From Frankia sp. R82 (GTDB lineage: Bacteria > Actinomycetota > Actinomycetes > Frankiales > Frankiaceae), in NCBI RefSeq assembly GCF_023716925.1, contig NZ_JAMQQG010000033.1:1-40944 (forward strand): 40,944 nt of DNA. Direction: 5' to 3'. Positions 7,762 through 15,577 of this stretch are shown here, in pieces. The position numbers and the translations under genes are program-made. Each line of letters opens with the position of its first letter. Position 1 is the first letter of the stretch. Below the pieces are notes generated by a model. That model did no database searches. It saw only the letters and a list, made by a program, of their open reading frames with translations, and had not been told where the DNA came from.

Positions 7762-8701
7762 GACGGCCGGCCTGGCCGGCGTCGAGCTGGAACATCCGGT
7801 GCTCAACGCCGCAGGGACCTGCAAGTCGCTGCGCGATGTCGAGGCGTTCGCCCGCAGCGCGGTGGCGGCCATCGTGGTCGGGTCGATCACGCTGGCCCCG
7901 CGGGCCGGTAACGCGGGCACCGTCTACTGGCCCGGCGCGGGCTTCGCCCTCAACGCCCTGGGCCTGCCCAACCGGGGGCTCGATGTCTACGCCGGGCAGT
8001 TGGGCCAGATGGTCGAGATCGCGCACGACGCCGGTAAGCCACTGATCGTCAGCATCGCCGGCTTCGACGTGGCCGAGTACCGGCGGCTGGCCGAGGTGGT
8101 CGCCACGACCGGGGTCGACCTGATCGAGGTGAACCTGGCCTGCCCCAACGTCTGGGACGGCGGATCGCAAAAGCGCATCGCCTGCTTCGACCCCGGGCAG
8201 ACGGCGGCGGTGTGCGCGCAGGTCGGGGCGGCGCTGGACGCACTGGCCGCCGACACGGGCCGCGGTGTGCCGTACGGGGTGAAGATCTCGCCGTTTTCCG
8301 ACCCGGTCGCGCTCGCCGCGCTCGCCCGCGTACTCGGCGAGGCCGCGGTGGGGCCCGGTCCGAGTGGCCCGTCGTTCGTGACGGCGGTGAACACGTTCCC
8401 GAACGCGCTGGCCGTCGATGCGGCGCACCGTCCCGTCCTGACCGTCGAACTGGCCGGGCTCAGCGGCCCGGCGCTCAAACCCATCGGCCTCGGTCAGGTC
8501 CGTCAGCTGCGCCGACTGCTGCCCGATCCGGTCGCGATCGTGGGTGCCGGCGGGGTCGTCACCGGACGGGACGTCGCCGAGTACCTCCAGGCCGGCGCCG
8601 TCGCGGTGCAGGCGGCGACGGCGTTCTGGAACCGGGGTGAGGACCCGTCGGTGTTCGGCGAGATCCTGTCCGGTTGGATCGACGAGGCGGACCCCGCCTA
8701 G
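7754..8701 (+). CDS. Class 1 dihydroorotate dehydrogenase-like flavoprotein
   Basis: A 315-residue FMN-binding TIM-barrel protein of the PyrD class 1 family. The family motif VNLACPNV carries the cysteine used as catalytic base in class 1 enzymes. The FMN-phosphate region reads VGAGGVVTGRDVAEYLQAGA, and VKISPF supplies the lysine strand. Actinobacteria usually make pyrimidines with a class 2 PyrD, so this may be an extra enzyme with another substrate; the family also includes dihydropyrimidine and related dehydrogenases. No other pyrimidine gene is nearby. The GTG start falls inside a 17-bp tandem repeat. The stop overlaps the stop of the convergent DUF3291 gene in the shared bases CTAG. Confidence 0.85.
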   Translation: MTATAGLAGVELEHPVLNAAGTCKSLRDVEAFARSAVAAIVVGSITLAPRAGNAGTVYWPGAGFALNALGLPNRGLDVYAGQLGQMVEIAHDAGKPLIVSIAGFDVAEYRRLAEVVATTGVDLIEVNLACPNVWDGGSQKRIACFDPGQTAAVCAQVGAALDALAADTGRGVPYGVKISPFSDPVALAALARVLGEAAVGPGPSGPSFVTAVNTFPNALAVDAAHRPVLTVELAGLSGPALKPIGLGQVRQLRRLLPDPVAIVGAGGVVTGRDVAEYLQAGAVAVQAATAFWNRGEDPSVFGEILSGWIDEADPA

Positions 8702-9210
8702 CCCACGGCGCTGGCCGGCGGTGGTGACGGTGGTGACGATGGCTGTGGTGACGACGGTGGCGGGAAGGCCAGCCGCAGGGTGAAGGCGGTCGCGGTGGCG
8801 CCGTGCGCGCGCAGGTGACGCACCCGGTCCTCGGCCTCCGCCGGATCCGGTCGGTGCCCGGCGAGCACCCACCACAGGGCGTTGGTCGACCGGTCGGTGG
8901 GACGGAACCAGTCCCGGCGCCGGCGTAGAAAGGCACTCCCGTCACTGCGCAGCACGGCGGAGCACAGCGCCTCCACCGACTCCCACACGGTCAGGTTCAC
9001 CACGGCGGCAAGCTGCTCGGCGCAACCCAGCCGAAAGGTGTGCAGGGCGCTGGCCGGCTGCGCCGCGGCCAGGGACCAGACGAACCCGGGCTGCTCGGTG
9101 ACGGCCTCGGCCGGTATCGCCAGATCGGCGGCCAGCTCGCTCGGAGACAGGGGTGCAGGGGGCTCGCGGACGCGGGCGATGTTCACCTGAGCCAGGTGAT
9201 ATCCCGTCAT
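8698..9210 (-). CDS. DUF3291 family protein
   Basis: A 170-residue protein that fits DUF3291 (ferredoxin-like, related to antibiotic biosynthesis monooxygenase-type folds): the family opening YHLAQVNIARVREP, then PGFVW and LTVWESVEAL, and an FRPTDRST...WWVLAGHRP segment. No biochemical role is established for the family. The tail after about residue 145 is Ser/Pro-rich and encoded by 9-bp GGTGGTGAC-type repeats. There is no Shine-Dalgarno; a TAGGCT hexamer ends 6 nt before the ATG, suggesting a leaderless transcript. It is convergent with the DHODH-like gene and shares CTAG with its stop. Confidence 0.83.
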   Translation of the reverse strand: MTGYHLAQVNIARVREPPAPLSPSELAADLAIPAEAVTEQPGFVWSLAAAQPASALHTFRLGCAEQLAAVVNLTVWESVEALCSAVLRSDGSAFLRRRRDWFRPTDRSTNALWWVLAGHRPDPAEAEDRVRHLRAHGATATAFTLRLAFPPPSSPQPSSPPSPPPASAVG

Positions 9211-9216
9211 GGGGGC

Positions 9217-9222
9217 AGCCTA
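9217..9222 (-). promoter_or_regulatory. -10 hexamer of the DUF3291 gene, leaderless type
   Basis: TAGGCT on the minus strand lies 6 nt before the ATG at 9210. No clear -35 is seen. Confidence 0.45.
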
Positions 9223-9278
9223 AAGATGTTGCCCCGGGTGCGCCAGCGACGCCGCCCGGTCCTCCACCGCTCGTGGGG

Positions 9279-10052
9279 TCAACCGCGGATGGAGATCGGC
9301 GTGCCGACCGGGATCAGGCTCGCCAGCCTCTCGATGTCGGTGTTGCGCAGGCGGATGCAGCCCATGCTGGCATCGGTGCCGACCAGGTCGGGACGGTTCG
9401 TGCCGTGCAGGCCGATGATGCCGTCGGCACCGTTGAAGTTGGTGATCACGTCGGAGAAACCGGACAGCCCGAAGGCGTACGGTCCCCATGGCCCGTTCGG
9501 GTCACCCGGCTGCAGCAGTTCGGTCAGGTAGAACGTGCCGGATGGCGTCGGGGTGTTTCCGGTGCCGATGCCCACCGGCAGCCGGGCGATCTGCCGGCCG
9601 TCGCGGATGATCGTCAGACTGTGCGCCGTGCGGTCGACCGCCAGCGCGTACGGTGTCGTGCTCAGCCGGACATCGGCGGCCCGCACCCAGCCCTGCGTCC
9701 CGTTGGGCCGCACCGGCAGCATGACCCGCAGCCAGCCGTCGGCGCGCCGTTGCCGGACCGCGAACACCAGCGGAGCGCCCTGCGGGTTCGGGTTCGTGAG
9801 CTGTCCGCCGACGCCCTCCTGGTCCGGCGCCGGATACCAGGTGATCACCGGACCGGTGGCATGGGCGACGAACCGCCGGTCCGCCTCGGCCGTCGCCGTC
9901 CCGCCCGTCGATCCAGGTCGGGCTGGCGGGCGGGACGTCACCGCGGGTGACGGGTGTGCCGGCGCCGAACGGTCGTCGACCGTGGAACCCCCACATCCCG
10001 CCAGAACGCCCAGCAACCCGAGCACCGCCAGTCTTCGAGCAGACCTCGCCAC
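9279..10052 (-). CDS. L,D-transpeptidase (YkuD) lipoprotein
   Basis: A 257-residue exported L,D-transpeptidase, which makes 3-3 cross-links in peptidoglycan or attaches proteins to it, outside the membrane. The N-terminus is a lipoprotein signal: basic start, LAVLGLLGVLAGC with the lipobox cysteine at residue 20. A variable region with SH3-like character (about 60-135) precedes the YkuD domain, which holds IGLHGT and the catalytic SMGCIRL. The GTG at 10052 is preceded by AGGGAGG at good spacing, and the signal peptide starts directly after. A 17-bp perfect palindrome lies 21-37 bp upstream. The methyltransferase gene upstream is on the same strand, 92 bp away. Confidence 0.93.
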   Translation of the reverse strand: MARSARRLAVLGLLGVLAGCGGSTVDDRSAPAHPSPAVTSRPPARPGSTGGTATAEADRRFVAHATGPVITWYPAPDQEGVGGQLTNPNPQGAPLVFAVRQRRADGWLRVMLPVRPNGTQGWVRAADVRLSTTPYALAVDRTAHSLTIIRDGRQIARLPVGIGTGNTPTPSGTFYLTELLQPGDPNGPWGPYAFGLSGFSDVITNFNGADGIIGLHGTNRPDLVGTDASMGCIRLRNTDIERLASLIPVGTPISIRG

Positions 10053-10072
10053 GAGTCCCTCCCTCACCCGGA

Positions 10073-10089
10073 GATTACTCTGAGTAATC
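10073..10089. promoter_or_regulatory. 17-bp perfect palindrome, likely operator
   Basis: GATTACTC-T-GAGTAATC is a perfect inverted repeat with a one-base centre, located just before the L,D-transpeptidase start. It is AT-rich against the local background. Size and symmetry suit a TetR-, MarR- or GntR-type dimer; no such regulator gene is adjacent. Confidence 0.6.
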
Positions 10090-10144
10090 GTCTGGTCGAG
10101 GGTGTGCGTGCCGCGCCGACGGACCCTGTCGCTCGGGAGTCCGG

Positions 10145-12142
10145 CTAGCGGCGACGAGCCAGGATGCGGTAGGCGTTCGCTCTGGTCCCGCGGGTCAGGT
10201 AGGGACGGGTGAGGCCGTCGAGCACCAGGCCCGCGGCGAAGGCGGGGGCGAGCGCCGCGGCGAACGCCTGCCGGCGCAGCCGCAGCCTCCTGGACCCCTC
10301 GTCGGCGGTCCCCCACGGGTTCGAGGGCGCGGGGGTACATGTCTGCAGCAGCCCGAACGGCACGGACAGTGGGTCGCCTGGCTGGTGCACCTCGCCGAAG
10401 ATCGGCTCGGAGGCCTCGAACCCACGTTCGTCCAGGGCCTGGACGACGTTCGCCGCCGGCATCAGATGCTGGTGCTGGGGGATCAGCCAGCCGGGCCACG
10501 TCCGCCCGTACCAGCGGGCCGCGGGGCTCTCCGGGTTGGGCAGCTCGATGAGCAGATGGGCCCCGGGCGTAAGCACGTCGGCGGCCGCGTCCAGCTCGGC
10601 CAGTGGATCACGGGTGTGTTCCAGGTAGTGGAACATGCTCAGGACGTCGTACCGCCCCTTGAGCGTGCCGACCAGCTCGGGGAACTGGCCCCGGTAGACC
10701 TCGTCCGCCCAGCCCCGTCGGGCCGCCGCCTCGACGCCGGCGCCCATGTCCAGAAGGTCGAACGCGGTGGACGGCCACACGGTGCGGGCCGAGTTGCAGA
10801 AGTGCCCGTGGCCGCCACCGACGTCCAGCCAGCGTCGCGGAGTCGGGATGGGCTGGCGGGCCCGCTCCAGGTACACCCGGTCGTCGAACCCGAACAGCTC
10901 CTCCATGACCGACGCCCCGAGGCCGTCGTAGTAGTCGCGGTAGTAGAAGTCCAGGCCGTCGAGGGACAGTCGCGGATTCTGGAAGATGTGGCCGCAGGCG
11001 GTGCAGCGGTCCAGGCGGAACGTCCCGGGTTTGCCCTGGGTGACGTCCCGGCCCTGCCGGTGACTGACGAGATCGCCGGCGCCGCACCAGGGACACCGCG
11101 CCTGCGCGGGTTCGCGGAACCGGTCGAGGCCGCCGGCGAGATCGGCCTGGTAGGCGCGCCGGCTGCGGGCGAGCAGCGCCGGATCCGGCCGTACCGACGC
11201 GGTGAGCAGCTCCCGGCGCAGCCCGCCGAGAGATCCCGGCGCGGTCCGGGGAGGCGCTGCCGCTGCCGGTCGGTCGCTGACCGTCCGTTCCCGCAGCTGC
11301 CGCGCGCCGTCCCGGCGCCGGCGCCGGGGACTACCCGCAAGATCGGCCATCGGCACCCGGATCCGCTGACCGCCGACCAGGACGGGCTGCAGCCACGACA
11401 GGGCGAGCGCGGCGAGCGCGGCCGGGGGACAACCGCCCGCCGCCAGCAGGATCGCCCCGTCGCGCAGCACCGGAAACGCCAGCTTCGCGGGTTCCCAGAC
11501 ATAGGCGGCCCGCTGGGTCGCGAAGCGGTCGGTCCCGCCCTCGTCCACGACGGCCAGTCCGGGCAGGACGGCGAGGTCGGTGGTGACCGGCGCGTGCCGC
11601 TTGCCGATCCGCATCAACGTCACCAGCTCCGCCGCCGTCAGCCCGCTGACATCGGCCGTCCCGGCGTCACCGGCCGGGCCGGGGATGTCGGCCGGGCCGC
11701 GCACCGACTCCGTGGCGGCCAGGAGGCCGGCCCGGACCAGCACCTCCCGCCGGGCCAGTACGGCCACCCCGGCGCCTCGTCCGCGGGCGAGGCGCCGGGA
11801 CGGAAAGGTCGCCGGATCCACCGCGCGCGCGAGATCCAGCAGCCGGTGGGCGGCAAACGTGGACGGGACGAGGTCGAGCACGTCCAGCCCGCGCCGGGCG
11901 GCGTAGGCCTGCGCGGCCTGCCGCTGCGCACCGGTGAGCCGCACGCCGGAGCACGTCAGCAGCAGGTAGGGCGATCCGTCCGGCTGTGCCGACGGGTCCA
12001 CCCCGAGGTCGGCCGGATCGGTGTCGCCGGTGGTGGTCTCGATGGTCTCGAGGGTGCGCACCCGGGAATGCAGCCGGGCGGTGTTCACCCCGATCCCGAT
12101 CCCGACGGCCACCGGAAGCCAGCCCCGACGTTGTGATGACAC
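10145..12142 (-). CDS. Membrane-anchored protein: unknown N-terminal domain plus zinc-ribbon SAM methyltransferase
   Basis: A 665-residue protein of two halves. Residues 10-22 (WLPVAVGIGIGV) may be a short anchor. Residues 40-340 form a domain I do not recognise, beginning YLLLTCSGVRLTGAQRQAA; it is Ala/Arg/Leu-rich and may be a degenerate glycosyltransferase-like or purely structural region. A zinc ribbon (CPWCG near 350, CTACGHIF near 381) leads into a class I SAM methyltransferase with motif I LDVGGGHGHF near 436, the aspartate of LLDMG, and FHYLEHTRDP. This ribbon plus methyltransferase layout is common in sugar and cell-envelope biosynthesis. The GTG at 12142 has AGGAAAGGG 5 nt upstream; longer starts lack support. 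It lies upstream of the L,D-transpeptidase on the same strand. Confidence 0.8.
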   Translation of the reverse strand: MSSQRRGWLPVAVGIGIGVNTARLHSRVRTLETIETTTGDTDPADLGVDPSAQPDGSPYLLLTCSGVRLTGAQRQAAQAYAARRGLDVLDLVPSTFAAHRLLDLARAVDPATFPSRRLARGRGAGVAVLARREVLVRAGLLAATESVRGPADIPGPAGDAGTADVSGLTAAELVTLMRIGKRHAPVTTDLAVLPGLAVVDEGGTDRFATQRAAYVWEPAKLAFPVLRDGAILLAAGGCPPAALAALALSWLQPVLVGGQRIRVPMADLAGSPRRRRRDGARQLRERTVSDRPAAAAPPRTAPGSLGGLRRELLTASVRPDPALLARSRRAYQADLAGGLDRFREPAQARCPWCGAGDLVSHRQGRDVTQGKPGTFRLDRCTACGHIFQNPRLSLDGLDFYYRDYYDGLGASVMEELFGFDDRVYLERARQPIPTPRRWLDVGGGHGHFCNSARTVWPSTAFDLLDMGAGVEAAARRGWADEVYRGQFPELVGTLKGRYDVLSMFHYLEHTRDPLAELDAAADVLTPGAHLLIELPNPESPAARWYGRTWPGWLIPQHQHLMPAANVVQALDERGFEASEPIFGEVHQPGDPLSVPFGLLQTCTPAPSNPWGTADEGSRRLRLRRQAFAAALAPAFAAGLVLDGLTRPYLTRGTRANAYRILARRR

Positions 12143-12715
12143 TTGGACCCTTTCCTGGCGATAGTGATAGATATGTCCGTCTATGGCGCTGGAGCTATCG
12201 CCCCGATGTGAGACAAGGCACGTGCACCGCGGGTGCGGCATCGTCGGATGTCGATGTCGATGTCGCCGCGCGCCGCGACACGCGCGAGTGCCGGACATGC
12301 CGAACTGTCATGCCGACCGTCGGGCCGGGCCGGGCCATGCTGCCCGCGCGGTCCGTGCTGCCAGCGCGGTCCATGCCGCCCGGGGGGTCGCCGTCGCTGT
12401 CGCCATCGTCGCCTCCGTCGGGGTAGCCGTCTTCACCCGGATGGACGTGGATGCGGCCCGACGGGAACTCTAAGTCAGGAAGAGCTCTCTCTCTGTAGAG
12501 AGATGGGTGGATGGGTGCCCCAGGAAGCCGGATAGCCCAGTGGCCCCAATGTGGTCTGTCGATGATCGGACCCTGTGCGGGCCGGCGTCACGGGCGGGAC
12601 GACGTTGCCGGAGCCACCACAAGCCGGTTGGTCTGCGACGAGACCGTGCTCCTCGGAGGGCTGTGGGGAGGTCCGGCCGCCGGCGCTGAAACGCCGACGG
12701 TTGGGACATCGGTAC
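12143..12715. other. 573-bp intergenic region before the tRNA genes
   Basis: The first 60 bp hold AT-richer sequence (AGTGATAGATATG around 12163-12175) that may contain the promoter of the minus-strand methyltransferase. A CTCTCTCTGTAGAGAG hairpin-like sequence lies near 12487-12503. A CGGCG-CTGAAA-CGCCG hairpin (12681-12696) could terminate tRNA-Gly on the minus strand. Apart from one weak small reading frame, reported separately, I see no gene. Confidence 0.5.
12297..12473 (+). CDS. Possible small membrane protein
   Basis: A 58-residue reading frame starting MPNCHADRR and ending with a hydrophobic segment, VAVAVAIVASVGVAVFTRMD, then DAARREL. The segment is a plausible membrane helix followed by a basic/acidic end. 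There is no clear ribosome binding site and no homologue that I recognise. High GC makes chance frames common, so this is weak. Confidence 0.22.
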   Translation: MPNCHADRRAGPGHAARAVRAASAVHAARGVAVAVAIVASVGVAVFTRMDVDAARREL

Positions 12716-12789
12716 TGGAGCGGGTGACCGGGATCGAACCGGCATGGCCAGCTTGGAAGGCTGGGGCTCTGCCATTGAGCTACACCCGC
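12716..12789 (-). tRNA. tRNA-Gly (anticodon TCC)
   Basis: On the minus strand the acceptor arm GCGGGTG pairs with CACCCGC. The D-arm is GCTCAATGGCAGAGC, the anticodon loop CTTCCAA lies between CCAGC and GCTGG, and the T-arm is CCGGTTCGATCCCGG. Discriminator T is followed by an encoded CCA (12716-12718). Confidence 0.96.
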
Positions 12790-12815
12790 GAGGTGATCGA
12801 TGCGAGCTTACCCCG

Positions 12816-12821
12816 TACTAT
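12816..12821 (+). promoter_or_regulatory. -10 hexamer of the tRNA-Pro gene
   Basis: TACTAT lies 15 nt before the first base of tRNA-Pro in the short gap between the two divergent tRNA genes. No strong -35 is seen. Confidence 0.45.
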
Positions 12822-12836
12822 GAGGATGCGACGCCT

Positions 12837-12909
12837 CGGGGCGTAGCGTAGTGGCTAGCGCGCCTGCTTTGGGTGCAGGAGATCGGGAGTTCGAGTCTCC
12901 CCGCCCCGA
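12837..12909 (+). tRNA. tRNA-Pro (anticodon TGG)
   Basis: The acceptor arm CGGGGCG pairs with CGCCCCG. The D-arm holds GTAGTGGCTAGCGC, the anticodon loop TTTGGGT lies between CCTGC and GCAGG, and the T-arm is GGGAGTTCGAGTCTCCC. Discriminator A is followed by CCG, so CCA is not encoded. Confidence 0.96.
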
Positions 12910-12972
12910 CCGATAGCCCGATAGCCTCGGCGTGTCATCCCGTCCGACGTCGTACCAGGAGACAGCCGCGCC

Positions 12973-14460
12973 GTGAAGGCCACCAAGGAGACCCTCAGCC
13001 CGACCCGGGTCAAGCTCACCGTCGAGGTGCCCTTCGACGAGCTCAAGCCCTCGCTCGATGCCACCTACCGCAAGCTCGCCCGCCAGGTGCGGGTCTCGGG
13101 CTTCCGGCCGGGCAAGGTTCCGCCGCGCATCCTCGACCAGCGGCTCGGTCGCGGCGTCATTCTCGACGAGGCCGTCCAGGAGGCGCTGCCGCAGCTGTAC
13201 TCCGAGGCCGTGCAGGCCGAAGAGGTCGACGTGCTGTCCCGGCCCGAGGTCGACATCACCGAGTTCGCCGATGGCGGCCAGCTGGTGTTCACCGCCGAGG
13301 TGGACGTGCGACCCGAGCTGACGTTGCCCGAGTTTTCCGACCTGTCCATCACGGTGGATGCGGCCGAGGTGACCGACGAGCAGGTCGAGGAGCAGCTCTC
13401 CGGGCTGCGTGACCGGTTCGCCCAGCTCACCCCGGTGGAGCGCCCGGTGCAGGACGGCGACTTCGTCTCGCTGGACCTGTCCGCCGAGGTGGACGGCAAG
13501 CCCGTCGAGGGCGCCGAGGCGACCGGGCTGTCCTATGAGGTCGGCAGCGGGAACCTGGTTGCCGGCATCGACGAGGCGATCATCGGTGCCGCCGACGGCG
13601 AGGCCCGCACCTTCACCACCGAGCTGCTCGGTGGTGACCAGGTCGGTCAGTCGGCGCAGGTCACCGCGACCGTCCGCGGGGTCAAGGAGAAGGAACTCCC
13701 GGCCCTCGACGACGAGTTCGCCACCATCGCCAGCGAGTTCGACACGCTCGACGAGCTGCGCGCGGACGTGGCCCGTCGGCTCGAGCAGACCCGTCGGGCC
13801 GAGCAGGTCGGGCAGGCCCGGGAGAAGCTCCTGGAGGCGCTGTTGGAGCGGGTCGAGGTGCCTGTGCCCGACTCGCTGCTGACCAGCGAGCTCGAGGCGC
13901 GCGAGCACCGGTTGACCCACGAGCTGGAGCACCTGGGCACCGATCGGGCCGGTTACCTGGCCACGCTGGAGAAGTCGGCCGAGGAGTTCGACGCCGAGGT
14001 GCGGGAGAACGCCGGCAAGGCGATCCGCTCACAGTTCATCCTCGACGCGGTCATCGACGCCGAGTCGATCGGGATCGATCAGAGCGAACTGATGGAGCAG
14101 GTCATCCTGCGTGCCCAGCGTTCCGGGGTGCAGCCGGACGTGTTCGCCCAGCAGCTCGCCCAGGGCGAGGGCCTGCAGGCCCTGATGGCCGACGTGCTGC
14201 GGACCAAGGCACTGTTCCTGCTGCTGGAGAACGTCACGGTCGTGGACGGCGAGGGCGGCCCGGTGGAGCTCGCGCTGCCGAGCCGGGCGGCCGTCGAGGG
14301 TGACGAGCCGGACGACGACGCCGCCGAGGGCAACCAGCCCGCGGACGACCCGGCCCAGGCCGCCGAGGGCGACGAGACCGCCACCGCGGCGGCGGAGGCC
14401 GACAGCGGCGCACCGGCCGGCGCCACGGCCACCGCAGAGGCCCGCGACCGCGACGTCTGA
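12973..14460 (+). CDS. tig: Trigger factor (ribosome-associated chaperone)
   Basis: A 495-residue trigger factor, the chaperone and peptidyl-prolyl isomerase that meets new chains at the ribosome exit tunnel. The ribosome-binding signature GFRPGKVPPRIL is near residue 42. An FKBP-type isomerase domain spans about 150-240 (VQDGDFVSLDLSAEVDGKPV onward), followed by the helical C-terminal chaperone arms. About 65 C-terminal residues form an acidic Ala/Asp/Glu tail, a common actinobacterial extension. The GTG at 12973 starts the homologous MKATKETLSPTRVKL; AGGAGA lies about a dozen bases upstream. A strong hairpin follows the gene, so clpP1 is a separate transcription unit. Confidence 0.97.
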   Translation: MKATKETLSPTRVKLTVEVPFDELKPSLDATYRKLARQVRVSGFRPGKVPPRILDQRLGRGVILDEAVQEALPQLYSEAVQAEEVDVLSRPEVDITEFADGGQLVFTAEVDVRPELTLPEFSDLSITVDAAEVTDEQVEEQLSGLRDRFAQLTPVERPVQDGDFVSLDLSAEVDGKPVEGAEATGLSYEVGSGNLVAGIDEAIIGAADGEARTFTTELLGGDQVGQSAQVTATVRGVKEKELPALDDEFATIASEFDTLDELRADVARRLEQTRRAEQVGQAREKLLEALLERVEVPVPDSLLTSELEAREHRLTHELEHLGTDRAGYLATLEKSAEEFDAEVRENAGKAIRSQFILDAVIDAESIGIDQSELMEQVILRAQRSGVQPDVFAQQLAQGEGLQALMADVLRTKALFLLLENVTVVDGEGGPVELALPSRAAVEGDEPDDDAAEGNQPADDPAQAAEGDETATAAAEADSGAPAGATATAEARDRDV

Positions 14461-14510
14461 CCCCTTCGCGCCGGGCACCCGCCGGGCGCCGAACGGACCC
14501 CGATCACCTC

Positions 14511-14541
14511 GATGGCCCCTGGACGTGTTCCAGGGGCCATC
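14511..14541 (+). terminator. Hairpin terminator after tig
   Basis: A perfect 13-bp stem, GATGGCCCCTGGA / TCCAGGGGCCATC, encloses a 5-nt loop. There is no U-tract, typical of high-GC actinobacterial terminators. Confidence 0.8.
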
Positions 14542-14600
14542 GTCGTTGTATCCCTCGACATCGTCGTTGTGCCGCTGGGCATCGTCGGTGCGTCTGGCGA
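14538..14600. repeat. 21-bp direct repeat, 3 copies
   Basis: CATCGTCGTTGT or a near match starts at 14538, 14559 and 14580, giving a period of 21 bp, or two DNA turns. The array lies between the tig terminator and the clpP1 promoter region; its first copy overlaps the terminator arm. Confidence 0.65.
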
Positions 14601-14743
14601 GCATCGCGGTGGCGGTGTTCGCGGAGGTCGACGGGCTGCGCGCCCGGTCGGCCGACCGGTGCAGGACAGGGCAGGGCCGAACGTCGCCGAACGTCGCCAG
14701 GCGTCGCGGGGTGTTGCCGGCCGGGCGGCTGGACTGGCCGGTC

Positions 14744-14761
14744 CTCACGCCCAGCGCGAAC
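14744..14761. promoter_or_regulatory. Putative ClgR box upstream of clpP1
   Basis: CTCACGCCCAGCGCGAAC matches the actinobacterial ClgR consensus WNNWCGCYNANRGCGWWS at all but two constrained positions. It ends about 92 bp before the clpP1 start, upstream of a -10-like TAGTGT (14800-14805), a position that suits an activator. ClgR activates clpP1P2 in Streptomyces, Corynebacterium and Mycobacterium. The assignment rests on my recollection of the consensus. Confidence 0.5.
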
Positions 14762-14853
14762 ATCGAGCCGGAAGAGCCGGAACTCGCGCGTGTCACAGAT
14801 AGTGTCGAGCCGGTCAATCAGCCGCCCCATGTGAGGAAGCCGAGGAGCTGACC

Positions 14854-15495
14854 GTGAGTAACCTCGCAGTTCCGCGCCTGCCCGTCCCGGGTTCGGAGCT
14901 CCGTTCACCCGGCCAGGGTGGACCCGCCTTCGATGACCAGGTCTTCAACCGACTGCTGGCCAACCGGATCGTCTTCCTCGGCTCGGTTGTCGAGGACTCG
15001 ATCGCGAACACGATCTGCGCGCAGCTGTTGCTGCTCAACGCGGAGGACCCGACCCGCGACATCTTCCTCTACATCAACTCGCCGGGCGGCTCGGTGAGCG
15101 CCGGGATGGCGATCTACGACACGATGCAGTTCGTCGAGAACGACGTCGCCACCGTGTCGCTGGGTCTTGCGGCGTCGATGGGCCAGTTCCTGCTGTGTGC
15201 CGGAGCCGCGGGCAAGCGTTACTCCCTGCCGCACGCGCGGATCATGATGCACCAGCCGTCCGGTGGGATCGGTGGCACCGCCTCTGACATCGCCATTCAG
15301 GCGGAGCAGATGCTCTACACGAAGCGGATGATGCAGGAGCGCATCGCGTTCCACACCGGCCAGCCGATCGAGCAGATCGAGCGCGACTCCGACCGCGACC
15401 GCTGGTTCACCGCCGATGAGGCCAAGGACTACGGCTTCGTCGATCACGTCGTCCAGCAGGCCCGTCAGGTCCCCAGCGAAGGCCCGGTGAGCTGA
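14854..15495 (+). CDS. clpP1: ATP-dependent Clp protease proteolytic subunit 1
   Basis: A 213-residue ClpP serine protease subunit that forms the barrel fed by ClpX or ClpC. The catalytic serine is in GLAASMGQ (near 108), the histidine in MHQPSGG (near 133), and the aspartate in the [10 protein letters not shown] segment. [19 protein letters not shown] is the oxyanion and substrate-strand region. The GTG at 14854 follows GAGGAG at good spacing. clpP2 begins 82 bp downstream. Actinobacterial ClpP1 and ClpP2 normally assemble into one mixed two-ring tetradecamer, so both genes are needed together. Confidence 0.97.
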   Translation: MSNLAVPRLPVPGSELRSPGQGGPAFDDQVFNRLLANRIVFLGSVVEDSIANTICAQLLLLNAEDPTRDIFLYINSPGGSVSAGMAIYDTMQFVENDVATVSLGLAASMGQFLLCAGAAGKRYSLPHARIMMHQPSGGIGGTASDIAIQAEQMLYTKRMMQERIAFHTGQPIEQIERDSDRDRWFTADEAKDYGFVDHVVQQARQVPSEGPVS

Positions 15496-15577
15496 GCGGG
15501 CCCCACCGCCGCTCGAGGCCGTCGTACGCCACTCACCCGGACCGCATGTCGTCATCCGTTTCCCGGAGGCATCCACC

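Noticed and set aside
12716-12909. tRNA-Gly/tRNA-Pro pair as an attachment site of an integrated element
   Set aside because: I found no second copy of either tRNA 3' end in the window and no integrase, excisionase or replication gene nearby.
12911-12925. Two GATAGC copies before tig as further MocR sites
   Set aside because: They are 8 bp apart, not about 31, and not palindromic; six-base matches are expected by chance.
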